Source: Panorpa germanica
Taxonomy: Eukaryota; Arthropoda; Insecta; Mecoptera; Panorpidae
DNA length: 64,000 nt
Direction of reading: 5' to 3'
Assembly: GCA_963678705.1 (NCBI GenBank)
Contig: OY783204.1
Span: 6,269,834-6,333,833, forward strand
A program made the position numbers and the translations under genes. The notes under the pieces were generated by a model. It had not been told where the DNA came from. It did not search any database and worked only from the letters and a program-made list of their open reading frames with translations. Below, in pieces: positions 1 to 10,900 of the stretch. Position 1 is the first letter of the stretch; the number at the start of each line of letters is the position of its first letter.

Positions 1-2478
1 TATTATTCTTAAACATTTGTTTTGTATAATTTCAATTTTTTTTAATCTTGAGTTATTTGCGGTGCAGATCATAGTACTAGAATAGTCAATATGCGGTCTA
101 ACAATAGCTTTATATATTTTTATTAAGGTTGTTGGGTGTGCGCCCCATTTGTATCCTGCTATACATCGCATCAAATTTAAGCCTTTTTGACATTTGTTAA
201 TAATATGTGCAATTTCTTTCGCCCAAGTGCTTTTCGTATCAAAGAATATACCCAGAAATTTGGTATTTGAAGTAACAGTTATATTTTTATTTCTGATGGT
301 TATTTTTGGACTGCAGTTTATTCTATGCCTTGTAAATATAACTATTTTACTTTTTTCTGACGATATATTTAATTTGATTTCCTTTAATAAAATATCTAGT
401 TTTCTTAATTTCGATTGTAATCTGTTTTGAGCTATATCTTGTGTATGACCCATACTATAAATAACCATGTCATCTGCATACATCAGTACTGTTGTGTTGT
501 TATCTGATAATGTTGTTAACTTTTCTGTGTATATGTTGAATAATAAGGGAGATAATATTGAGCCTTGTGGAATTCCGTGATTACATAGTATAGGACCAGT
601 TAACTTATTATTGTATCTAACTGTTATTTCTCTATTTTGGAAGTAGTTTATAATCCAGTTGGATATTTTGGAAGATATACCTATGTTTTCTACTTTTTCT
701 TTTAATATTTTTAGATTAACATTGTCATAAGCAGCTTCAATGTCAATGAAAGCAGCTATCATATAATGATTTTTACTGTATGTTCTTTGAATATCGATAT
801 TCAATATGTTTAAGTTATGCTGTGTACTTCTTGTTTTTCTAAACGCAAATTGTAACTCAGGTAATCTTTTATGATGTTCGAGATACCACTCCAGTCTGTT
901 TTTGATGATGGATTCCATAGTTTTGCCCATACATGATAGTAAAGTAATTGGTCTGAATGATTCTTCTTTGTTTGGATCTTTTCCTGTTTTTAATATAGGA
1001 ACAACGATATGTTTTTTCCAGTCTAATGGTATATCAGCAGTGTTTAATGACAGATTGTATATTTGTGTAAGATGATTTATTGCATTGTCAGGTAAGTTTT
1101 GTATCATTTTGTAATTTATTCTATCAAATCCTGTGCTACTGTTTTTATTATGATTTAACGCGAATTTTACTTCATTTTTATTTATGTTATTATCTAGAAA
1201 ATTATCTTTTACGATGGTGGTGGTAGTAATATTTAAATTGTTGTTCTGTGGAATTTTTTTTTTAATGAATTCTTCTATTAAATTTTCATTATCACTTATC
1301 CTTTTAGTACTATAGCTTTTATTGTTAATTTTTCTTATATTATTCCAGACAATGTTGGTTGTTGTGTTTGGGTTTAAATTCTCGCAGAAATTTTGCCATT
1401 CTATTTTTTTTCTGGCTCTAAAATATCGTCTGGTTTTAGCTTGATGTTTTTTATAATTTAAATAATTCGCCATTGTCATGTTTTTATTAAAAATAGTTAG
1501 TGCTAATTTTCTTTGAGCTATCATTTTATTGCACTCAGTGTCCCACCAAGACGGTTTTATTTTATTAGGAGTTATATTATACAATCTGGTAGATGGGATA
1601 TGTATGTCTGCCGAATTATTAATAACATCTCTAAATTGGTTGTATTTGTTTTCAACATCTTGGGGATTACTTGTGATTCCATTTGTGCTAAGGTTTGAAA
1701 TTCTGCTTTCTATTTCAAGGCTATATTTCTCCCAATCTGCTTTTCGGAAATTTCTCCTCGTTAAATATTCAGATGTACGGTAACGGTCTTTATTATAGTC
1801 ATTCAAACAGAAAAAAATTGGGTAGTGATCACTACCTAAGCTATCTGCAAGAACTTGCCACGAAGTAATTTGTTGTGTTAACGTCATTGATACCAATGTG
1901 AGATCCAATATACTGTCCCTTGTACTGAGATTGCTTACTCTAGTTGGTTTATCATCGTTGATAATATTTAGATTTTCGTTTTCTATGAAATCTAACAATT
2001 CGTTACCTTCATACTGACTACCTGGACAATTTATATCCCAAGCAAGATTAGTCGCGTTAAAATCTCCAGCAAGTATAACAGGAACATCTATTTGTTGTTT
2101 TATCTGTGACCAATTAGAATTAGATAGTTTATGATTCGGTTTAGCATAGATTGATAAAATACATATTACATCAGTTTCGTTATGTGTTAAAATTATTCCA
2201 ACTATTTCGACCGAATTAAATGGGTTATTTAGCATTACTCGTTTATATTTTATAGATTTATGAATCAAGATAGCAACACCCCCGTGGGGATTATAGTTTG
2301 TATTCTGTATCCTATCTTCTCTTTCAATAAAATAACCTTTGATGTTGAAATTGATATTTTTTGTTAAAAACGTTTCTGATGGTATGCATATATGTATGTT
2401 ATGCTTCTGTAACATATGTTGTAGTTCCTCTTTAATATATCTGACTCCTCTGCAATTCCATTGAATAAAATTTATCAT
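1..2478 (-). CDS. LINE ORF2 (endonuclease / reverse transcriptase), partial
   Basis: The ATG at 2478-2476 aligns with the ORF2 start of the plus-strand copy (18879). About 826 codons are visible, covering the apurinic-type endonuclease (QWNCRG near the start, AGDFNAT, SDHYPI) and the reverse transcriptase palm (IPQGSILSP, YADD). At 1113-1111 this copy has a TAC tyrosine codon where the plus copy has TAA, so the nonsense seen there is absent here. I found no stop in the stretches I compared, but I did not check every codon. RNase H and the C-terminal zinc motif would lie outside the window. ORF2 nicks target DNA and primes reverse transcription of element RNA. It follows ORF1 after a spacer of about 205 nt. 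Confidence 0.88.
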   Translation of the reverse strand, partial: MINFIQWNCRGVRYIKEELQHMLQKHNIHICIPSETFLTKNINFNIKGYFIEREDRIQNTNYNPHGGVAILIHKSIKYKRVMLNNPFNSVEIVGIILTHNETDVICILSIYAKPNHKLSNSNWSQIKQQIDVPVILAGDFNATNLAWDINCPGSQYEGNELLDFIENENLNIINDDKPTRVSNLSTRDSILDLTLVSMTLTQQITSWQVLADSLGSDHYPIFFCLNDYNKDRYRTSEYLTRRNFRKADWEKYSLEIESRISNLSTNGITSNPQDVENKYNQFRDVINNSADIHIPSTRLYNITPNKIKPSWWDTECNKMIAQRKLALTIFNKNMTMANYLNYKKHQAKTRRYFRARKKIEWQNFCENLNPNTTTNIVWNNIRKINNKSYSTKRISDNENLIEEFIKKKIPQNNNLNITTTTIVKDNFLDNNINKNEVKFALNHNKNSSTGFDRINYKMIQNLPDNAINHLTQIYNLSLNTADIPLDWKKHIVVPILKTGKDPNKEESFRPITLLSCMGKTMESIIKNRLEWYLEHHKRLPELQFAFRKTRSTQHNLNILNIDIQRTYSKNHYMIAAFIDIEAAYDNVNLKILKEKVENIGISSKISNWIINYFQNREITVRYNNKLTGPILCNHGIPQGSILSPLLFNIYTEKLTTLSDNNTTVLMYADDMVIYSMGHTQDIAQNRLQSKLRKLDILLKEIKLNISSEKSKIVIFTRHRINCSPKITIRNKNITVTSNTKFLGIFFDTKSTWAKEIAHIINKCQKGLNLMRCIAGYKWGAHPTTLIKIYKAIVRPHIDYSSTMICTANNSRLKKIEIIQNKCLRII

Positions 2479-2684
2479 TTTAACTGTTTTAATTAATTAT
2501 TGATTTTTATATCTGTCCTTGGTCTTGTTGTTAGATTTATTTATATATTTTATTTTATTTTATTTTCTCTTCGTTTATATAATTATTGTTGATTTAATAT
2601 TTTAGTAAATTTATTAAACGATTAGGTTTAGTGATGTGAATAGATTTTTTTAAAAATAAACTTAATTTATATATCGATGTTTTC

Positions 2685-4112
2685 TTATGAGTTTGGCCAT
2701 TGTACACTAGATATTTGTTTCTTGTAGCTTCTAAGGGATTGGGATGTAATATTTGGGTCTTTTTTTGTATTTTTAATTTTGTCATCATTATTTTTATTAT
2801 ATATTGATGTATAGCAGGTATCATTATCATTGTTTTCCATTGTAATATCAGGTGTCTCTTGGTTGATTTGCTTTCTGTTTTTTCCTTGATTAGTTATCTT
2901 AAGGTATGTGTCGCTTTCTTCATTGTTAGGTTTCTTTTCTTCTCTTCTTCTTTTTGGAATTGGTTCTTTAGTGGATGTCGTAGGTTGTGGTTGACTGTAA
3001 GATCTTTGTAACGAGTTACCTGTATTTGATTTATTCACTCTGGTATTAGTTCTTCTGGTTAAAGGGTTTGGTTTGTATGTTGGAATTATGTTGATACTAT
3101 TGTATTTATTAGTGATATTGGGAAAAGTCTCATTGTAGTTTAGAGCTTCAAAAGAGTTTTGAGTTCTTACTGAGTATAAATAGTCTGTATTTTTTTCTGT
3201 TAATTCTAATTTTGCTTCATAAAAACTGAGATTGTGTTGGGCCATGAGATCTTTTATCTTGATTTGTCTTTTTTTTTCAGGACATTCATTGTCTGTAGCC
3301 TCGTGGTTAAGTTTACAATTTATGCATGTCGGATTAGGAGATGTGCATGCAGTACGTAAATGATCTTCACTTCCGCAGAATTTACATTTTGCTACTTTTG
3401 CTCTACATTTTGTGGCTGCATGTCCAAATTTAAAACAATTATAACATTGTATCGTCTGTTGTACAAATGGTTCACATGCTCGTCTCACTCTCCACATGTA
3501 AACATAAGCAGGAATAGCAAGTCCTTCAAAGAATAATTTCACTGTTGTACTAGGTTCATATTTAATAGCTCCGTCAACTCTTAGTTTTCGATTTAACCTT
3601 TGCACTCTCGTTACTTTAAAAGGTGGACACTCTATATTATTTAAAATTGTATCTTCCGAATATTCAATATCAACACCTTTTATAATAGCAACTTTTGTGC
3701 ACCAGTAAAATGGGATAAACGCTTCATACCCATTGTTTTTCAGCAATGTTGATTTGGTAATTTCGTTAGCTAGTACTGCATTAGCACATTGAACGATTAC
3801 TCTATTTCTTCCCACTTTTTTAATTTCTATTATATTAGATTTATTGCTAATTTTACATATTATTTCTGCTAATTTAAGAGAACTAAAAAATGTATTTCCA
3901 TCACTATTATTTTTAACTATCATTACTTTATACGAGTCATATTTTGTTTCTGTGTTGTATAAATTATTAAATATTTTTTTAACATTGTCACTATTGTTAT
4001 TTAAGTTTTCTGTTATATCACTGGATGTTTTATCTGTAGGAATTGATTTGTTAGTCACAGAGTTGTTTTTATTGATCGGATTTTTATCGGGAGGTTCAAC
4101 CTCCATATCCAT
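2685..4112 (-). CDS. LINE ORF1, Gag-like nucleic-acid-binding protein
   Basis: This 475-residue ORF differs from the copy at 17246-18673 by only about two residues (Pro/Gln in the KRRREE-proximal segment and Lys/Asn near the C terminus). It has an N-terminal Asn/Ser/Lys-rich region and a central conserved Gag-like part. Three zinc knuckles lie at about residues 223-277: CYNCFKFGHAATKC, CKFCGSEDHLRTAC and a less regular CINC...H...C. A basic Asn-rich tail follows. In I/Jockey/R1-type LINEs, ORF1 proteins coat the element RNA to form the ribonucleoprotein. The ORF is intact and in the same orientation as ORF2 downstream. Confidence 0.93.
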   Translation of the reverse strand: MDMEVEPPDKNPINKNNSVTNKSIPTDKTSSDITENLNNNSDNVKKIFNNLYNTETKYDSYKVMIVKNNSDGNTFFSSLKLAEIICKISNKSNIIEIKKVGRNRVIVQCANAVLANEITKSTLLKNNGYEAFIPFYWCTKVAIIKGVDIEYSEDTILNNIECPPFKVTRVQRLNRKLRVDGAIKYEPSTTVKLFFEGLAIPAYVYMWRVRRACEPFVQQTIQCYNCFKFGHAATKCRAKVAKCKFCGSEDHLRTACTSPNPTCINCKLNHEATDNECPEKKRQIKIKDLMAQHNLSFYEAKLELTEKNTDYLYSVRTQNSFEALNYNETFPNITNKYNSINIIPTYKPNPLTRRTNTRVNKSNTGNSLQRSYSQPQPTTSTKEPIPKRRREEKKPNNEESDTYLKITNQGKNRKQINQETPDITMENNDNDTCYTSIYNKNNDDKIKNTKKDPNITSQSLRSYKKQISSVQWPNS

Positions 4113-4493
4113 ATTGTTAATTAACCAGTGATAATTAAATAGAAGTTACTTCACTTCTAATTAATAACACTTAATAATAATATAAATTATAATTTAAAAA
4201 AAAAATAAATCACGAAAAAAAAATATTATAATTTGCAAAAAAAAAAGATAACTATTTATTTTATTGTTTTGTTTATTGTAAATACGTGCGCTCACCAAGA
4301 AGACTCGATGTAAACTGAAAATATTACATTAATGTAACATAACTTGGTAACATTCATGTTTTATGTTTAGCGGCAATAACCTTGATTTCGACACCAACTT
4401 ACTCGTACTCTATATCTATCTACATTTAATTGATATCACCTTTCTCTAGTTTGATTTGCTATCTGTTGATAACAAATCAACAAAAAACATACT

Positions 4494-4555
4494 TATAAAG
4501 AGGTAAAATACTTTACATACCAGTATACCAGTATACCGTAGTTATAATCAACCAT
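4494..4555 (+). promoter_or_regulatory. Possible promoter and noncoding first exon of the astacin gene
   Basis: A TATAAA box at 4494-4499 is followed about 25 bp later by CAGTAT-type initiator-like sequence near 4520 and a perfect GTAAGT donor at 4556. The first coding exon at 7990 is immediately preceded by a splice acceptor (CTTACAG), which needs an upstream 5' UTR exon. This one fits in position and strand. The link is inferred, with no transcript evidence. Confidence 0.35.
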
Positions 4556-4824
4556 GTAAGTTTCCATTATTTTAGTTGTACACGATACCGTATATCCGAT
4601 AAACATTAGAAGTAAATAATACATTAAATATTGGTTAATTTTATGTAAAATAGTTAAAATTTTAGATATTATTTATATTCCATTTTAATTATGTACTAGT
4701 AATGTATATTTTACATATCAATTCGTAACAAATAGAGTTAGTGAAAACCTATTTTTATAAACCATCCCGAATATCAAATTTTGAATTATTGTGCTTTTAG
4801 TTACTGTGACATTGTGATAGATGT

Positions 4825-5466
4825 AATGGGCTTGTGTCCTATGTCTTAATTTATATAAAAGTGTACTATATATTGATAAAGTGGGTTACTAGAACCTCAA
4901 ATGTCTAATTATTTTTTAATAACTCCTTATATGTTAAGAGATATTAACAATTGAAAAAGTCATTTTGTCTCTTTAATTATTAAAGGGATTCAACGTTGTA
5001 CACATTCCAACTGCTTATGACATCACAGTCGCTGCCAACCTTACAGCTCATAAATCTCTGCTATATGTATTTATATATCAAAATATCAAATATTATTTAC
5101 AGCTATTAAAAAGAACAATAAAATTCCAATATTATGTCAGCCTTAGCAGGGTTATATAAAATAAAAACTTATTATTCTTTGACTTGACTTGATTATTTGA
5201 TTACCAACAGCTGCAAAACATTACCACAGCACTGACAAACTACTCAACAAATAACTGACGCAAACTGACATTAAATTGCAGTTCACGTCATACAAATATG
5301 GCCGACCATTTCTAGCGCTAAAACTACAATTCAAACTTTTAATTGCTATACCTCCGTCAATATTTAGATATTTAATAAAATAGACACACCAATACACATT
5401 TATTAACATCAATTTCAATCAACAATTGAAAAATCGACCACTAAAAAATGAGGACACAAGCCCATT
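4825..5466. mobile_element. MITE-like element with AATGGGCTTGTGTCCT inverted ends
   Basis: 642 bp bounded by 16 bp perfect inverted repeats (AATGGGCTTGTGTCCT and its complement). A second complete copy of 638 bp is at 62193-62830, and partial relatives lie at about 6340-6795 and 11215-11350. The interior contains a conserved stretch reading (either strand) ...GACTTGACTTG... and ...AAATTAAGACATAGGAC.... No coding capacity is apparent. I could not define a convincing target duplication, so the superfamily is unassigned. Confidence 0.7.
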
Positions 5467-6339
5467 GTGAAATATGTATGTATATTCCTCTCGGATTGTT
5501 GTGTTCAATAATATGCGAATACAAATTGATTGCGACACCTAAATTTCGCCATGAATAGATCATTCTTGTTGTTGAGATGTAAAGTTTAAAGAAAAATAAA
5601 GCAGACTTGCAGACAATAATAAATTTTACTTTATACTTAAATGAAAGTTTATATATTGAATTTTTTTTCAATTCTAACTCTCGGTACCGAAATAAACATA
5701 AATAATATGTAGTACTGATTATTTTTCTGAATATTGCCATTCTACACGGGACCTTAAGGAAGAATATAAAATTACATCATAACTAGTTACATCGTTATTT
5801 TTTTTATTAACTACGACAGTTTCAAAACTATCAACCTGACGATATTAAATAAATTTGATGTTATTGAACTACCGGCTGGTGAGTAGTGATCCAGTGACCC
5901 ACGTTTACATAGTTATAGACAAAAACATCATTGAACAATAAAATGATAATGTAAAAATTATACTTCACTACGTCACATTAATGTCCACAATCGACTCATC
6001 ACGGGCAAAACTGTTAATTGAACGGCCACTCGGTCCATAAGGGGTCAATTTTTATGTTTCTGTTGACATGCCACACCAAAATGTTCAAAAGTTTCCTCTT
6101 TTCCATAAAGTCAGTGCTTGTTTGTGCTGTAGTATCTAAATCTTATGCAGGCGTGAAGGACATTTCAGCGCCCAGTTATCAATCGGCAGATTCTAGTTAT
6201 TAATCTTTTGGAAATATCTTCATCAATCCATGTAGAGTTTTTAATAGTTTTATTGTACGAATAAAATATCTACATATATTTTCAGTCCATCGTGACGTTT
6301 TCTTGGTAATAATTTTCATTCGATGTATGGGTTGTCAAT

Positions 6340-6795
6340 AATCGAGTCAAGTCAAACAATAATAAGTTTTTATTTTATTTAACCCTGCTAAGGCGGACAT
6401 ATTATTGAAATTTTATTGTTCCTTGAAAAAGCTGTAAATAATATTTGATATTTTCATATAAAAATATATAAAGCAGAGATTAAAGAGCTGTAAAATTGGT
6501 AACCTGTAAACTTATCAGAGTTCTGTCAAGAATATATCTCTTTTACGCTTTGTTTTATAAAAGAGATAGCTACATAGTGGGCGTGAGGTCACATGTCTTG
6601 GAATGTTCTCTAACGAATCACTTTAATAATTAAAGAAACAAAATGCCTTTTTTTAAGTGTTATTATCTTATAAAATATAAGGATTTATTAAAAAGTATTT
6701 GGACTTTTGAGGTTCTAGTAACCAACTTTATTAATATATATACACTTTTATAGAAATTAAGACATAGGACTAAAGTCCATTTGACAAAGCCCTCA
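6340..6795 (+). repeat. Partial copy of the AATGGG-ended MITE family, inverted to 4825-5466
   Basis: From TCGAGTCAAGTCAAACAATA to ...GACATAGGACTAAAGTCCATT the sequence matches the reverse complement of about 4825-5205, with diverged interior and a diverged terminus. Together with 4825-5466 it forms a large imperfect inverted pair upstream of the astacin coding exons. Confidence 0.6.
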
Positions 6796-7074
6796 TCAGA
6801 CTACGAACTGGACATATCAAGTTAACGCATGAACATTTAATGAATAAAACTACACAGTGCAACAACAGTCCATCATCTCTCAGTAATGTTCCCACAATAT
6901 CAAGCTAAACGAACCAAACACATTGATTGGAAAGGACTTGCTTGCAGAAAATAAAGAAAAAATTAAAAAAGTGCTTGAGTTCCTAATTGAAATAAACTTA
7001 TTAAACCATATTTAATCAAAACAAAATAATTTTAGCGAATATTACCATTATGTTGAAATCACCTTAGACTCTAA

Positions 7075-7877
7075 GGGCCTTATTCTGTAAAGTATTTCCA
7101 CCGGTGAAAAAATGTCATCGCTGTAAAATGACGCCACAAAAGAGATGGTTTTTTATTTGGTATTCTGTAAGAAATTTCCATCGATTTTATTTTTGTTGCT
7201 GGAAAAAAATTGACCAAATTATAAGGTCGCCTTCAGCGGTGACTTTAAAATTTTTCATCGCTGTATTTTTGAGAACTGTCAAACAATTTGAACAATAATT
7301 TGCTGTAGTTGGAGGATTCTACGAAAAAATAGAAAATAAGTTAGTATTAATATGTATACATATTTTTTAAATTTTTTTTATTGACATCCCAGAATATTAC
7401 AATTTACCCATAGATATAATAATATGTATACGTATGAATATATAAATATATCAGAAAGTGAGGTTATGTAGTTTGTCAATTATTGCGTCAGGTGAATGCT
7501 TTTTTACATAAATTGTGCATGGCCATTTGAAATTTATAATAATTATTTCCCCACTGATTTTCCCGTTTTCCTTTTCGTAGATGCCATATTGACTTTTTTT
7601 AATAGATTTTGACCTGTACGAATTATATAAACAACTATCATGTAAAATATTTTATATTTTTTCTATTTAATACTTTGTCGTGATTGGCCAAATATCATCA
7701 ATACCAGTTTATACTCTTTCACCGCTGTACATTATAAGGTCGGTGGAAAATTTGGCCTACAGAATACCACTTTAGATATTTTAAATACAGCGACCTTATT
7801 CTATCGATGAAAAAATTAAATATTTCCACCGCTGAAAAAATAAGGTCGATTTTTTGAAAAGTTACAGAATAAGGCCC
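7075..7877. mobile_element. PIF/Harbinger-like MITE (803 bp, TAA target duplication)
   Basis: The ends are inverted repeats beginning GGGCCTTATTCTGTAA, flanked by a TAA direct duplication (7072-7074 and 7878-7880). A 3 bp TWA duplication with GGG-starting termini is characteristic of PIF/Harbinger elements. Subterminal regions repeat CACCGGTGGAAA/CCACCGCTGAAA motifs in both orientations. A second copy, inverted and interrupted, lies at 41835-43535. No transposase is visible. It sits in the putative 5' intron of the astacin gene. Confidence 0.8.
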
Positions 7878-7989
7878 TAAATAAAAAAAACCTTGGAAAC
7901 AACTTTATGTGATTGAGAAATTTAAAATGTACATAGATTTTTTTAAAATACGATCAGAGTACTTAATTCTCATACTTTAAACTTACAGA

Positions 7990-10900
7990 ATGAAGATCTG
8001 TGTGGTTCTTTGTGCTATATTAGTAGCAGCCAGCTCTTTGCCGATTGACTCTGAAGTTCAACCAAATACCGCAGAAAATGGTAATTAAATATTTTCCACG
8101 GGTGGGCCACCTGATAGTTTCTTTTTGAAATCGCTATTAAAACTACACCGTTGAGTATTTCTAAATGATCCGATCCGATTATTTCTGAAAATTAGTGTTA
8201 ATGAATTGAATTCCGCAGCTGCTTTGAAAGTAGCCTGTCTTCTTAACATAATTTTGTTGCTCTATTACACGAATTACTCGGTGAATATTGTACTTAAGTG
8301 CGTCATTTGTTTGTTGTTCATTGGAGTAGTAATGGTACTAAACATTTTTCATTTAATATAGTCCAACAGCCTCAAATCACAGCTGCGCGATGTCAAATTA
8401 ACGTCTCCAGAACAGCGGATAAGACGGTTACCGAACTTCTTACAGCGGACACTTCGACACTTCATATCTGTCACTTCCCAGTAAACATTTTGGAGTCACT
8501 TTGACATCATATTGAAGATGCGTCATGATTTTTTTGTCATAAAAGAGTTCATTTATAGTTCAGTTTCTCACATTTTTTCATATAAAATGTCTGTTTTATC
8601 GGCTACAGATGGCGAAATTACTCCACCTGTCGGAATACAAATGAAGATAAAGTTGATGCGAACTATAATTGAAGTGAAATAGTGATAGAAACGTCACTAA
8701 ATAGAGCACTTCACCAAATTGTTTACTGGGTTTATATCTGACACTTCATATCTGTCAATATATCAAGTACACCAGTATAGCTAATGCAGAAATAACACTT
8801 CTAAAAGAAACCAACAGATGGCGGATCCTATATTTAAATACCAATCCCAAAAATAAACTGTGTGGAAATCTGTTATTAAAATCAGAAGATATTTTTTATA
8901 TTAGACATTCATTTTGTAAATATTTATTTTTTTAATTGCATTAATTATTTATGTTCTACTTGAACAGTGGCTAAATTGACATTGGGAGATTACAAAGGAA
9001 ACGCATGGGAGCTGAGTGGTCAATTTGAAGGTGACATGGTATTGTCTCTGGAACAGCTGCAGGCAATTTTTGGTTTGACCAGGAATGGTCTTATCGATAC
9101 AAGTTACAGATGGTCCAACAACGTGGTGCCTTACACCATCGACGAATCATACTTCAGTAAGTACTACATTGTAAACATGTTCAAAGTTGAAGACTTTGAC
9201 CTTACGTTATGAACTATGTTTTGTTTGACCTATTTTATGAATCCTCTATAAATACAATAAATTTCATGAAAAACTGTTTCACTGTTCGGTGTAGTTACCT
9301 CTGAGATAGATGATGACATCTATGAAGACATTGTACCATATATTGTAAATGCATTAACAATTGTAAAGATATCAACAATTAATTTTTGTACATAATACTG
9401 CATTGACATTAGCAGTTTTGCACGACGGAAAACCGGCGCCGGCTGTAAATCATTTAAGAACAAGTTGCGGCCTAATTATTCGGTCATTTACACCTGAATC
9501 ATTGTACTATTATTTGAATCACCTTTTAAGGACGTACAGAACGTACCGTCAATGCAAAAAGTATATCTCTCGGTAATATGAAATGCAAAATACGAAGTAC
9601 ATGATTGACGAGCAAATATTGGGACTGTACCTTTGAAAATGAATTTTTCTATTCCCTATTAAACTGCTTTTTGCTTGTTAAAATGATTTTTTATGCATAT
9701 AATAGTTTAATAAAATAAAAATTACCTATAATTAATATCAAATTTAAATTAATTCAATTTAAATACAAATTAAATATTTTGAAAAAGGAATAATAAATTT
9801 TGCAACGCTGCAAATTTACGTGTGTTGACGCATGCGTGATTGGGTTCTTTGACAAATAAATTGTTATATCTTATATAACTTTTATTCCGATTTTGAATTT
9901 CCCGCTCAAATTGGCATTTGCAACGTTGCCGGCTTATAACCTACACTTACTGTTTCTTACTGGTTTTATTTAAATATTTTCGTATATAGGTATCCTTTTG
10001 ATAATTTTCTTTTTGCAATAGTTACAGAAAAGATTATTTTATATACACCTAGTTTTTGAAAGCCGTGTCACCATTTTTTTGTAGTTAAAAGTTATATTAT
10101 GTAGTGAAATTGTGCTAAAAATTATGATTTGTTTGGAAAATGACTATTTTTAATCATGTATAAAAAGAAAACTGTGAACCCTAGGTCTCTAAAATTTTGA
10201 GACAGCATATATTTTAACTATTTGTATTGACCCTCCAAATTTCACAACGTTTTCATCATTTACGTTTACGTCCTGTACCTCTTTAAGAGGAGAATCAAAC
10301 ATTTACTTGCAAATACTTTTTACAATATAATTTATACAATTATATAAATTTATGTGAATATTCAATATAATTAATAATTATTTTTGCACACAAATTGCCT
10401 AAAATAAATATTTAAAATCCATTTACGGTGAAAAATAGCGTAGAACTTATTCGAGGCAGGACCAACAAGTCTGGGTGTCATTTTAAAAATTAATTTAATT
10501 AATTAATTAAATTTAATTTACCTTTTTCCTGGTGTACCAAAAACAAAAACGCTTCATTGCGGTGTCTCTCATAACTCATCACTGGATTATTTTAAATAAA
10601 AAAACCAAAATGATTTTATTAATTGATAAATTTCCGTAGGTAACCCAGTCGAGTTTTTTTCATTTTATTGATTTTATCATAAATACAATTTACTACAATT
10701 TTTTATAGCACTTAGAAGTCAAAATCATGAAATCTTTTTCATGAAAAAAATCAGACACTTTGTTATTTTAGAAAACGTTAAATTACAAAAACTCGACAGC
10801 GTTACCTCGGTATTTATGTAAAGAAAAAATGAGAAAAATTTCAAAAGTATCGGTGCAGTTCATTTTGACTCTGAAAAAGCTAAGTGTGAGAAAAACAGTT

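Larger units (their letters stand above)
1..4317 (-). mobile_element. I-like non-LTR retrotransposon (LINE), minus-strand copy, cut by window edge
   Basis: Near-identical inverted counterpart of the element at 17042-22791. Both share the 5' start CAGTTTACATCGAG, a poly-A/T-rich 5' UTR, ORF1 with zinc knuckles and an ORF2. Coordinates in ORF2 pair with the other copy at a constant sum (21357) from 2478 down to position 1, so there is no net indel over 2.5 kb. One indel lies in the spacer between the ORFs. The 3' part of ORF2, the 3' UTR and one target-site duplication lie beyond the left edge. The near identity implies recent transposition. Confidence 0.93.

Noticed and set aside
8967-9212. 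Intact 81-codon ORF as an independent gene
   Set aside because: It is astacin exon 2 read through its GTAAGT donor at 9157; the residues after that are intronic.
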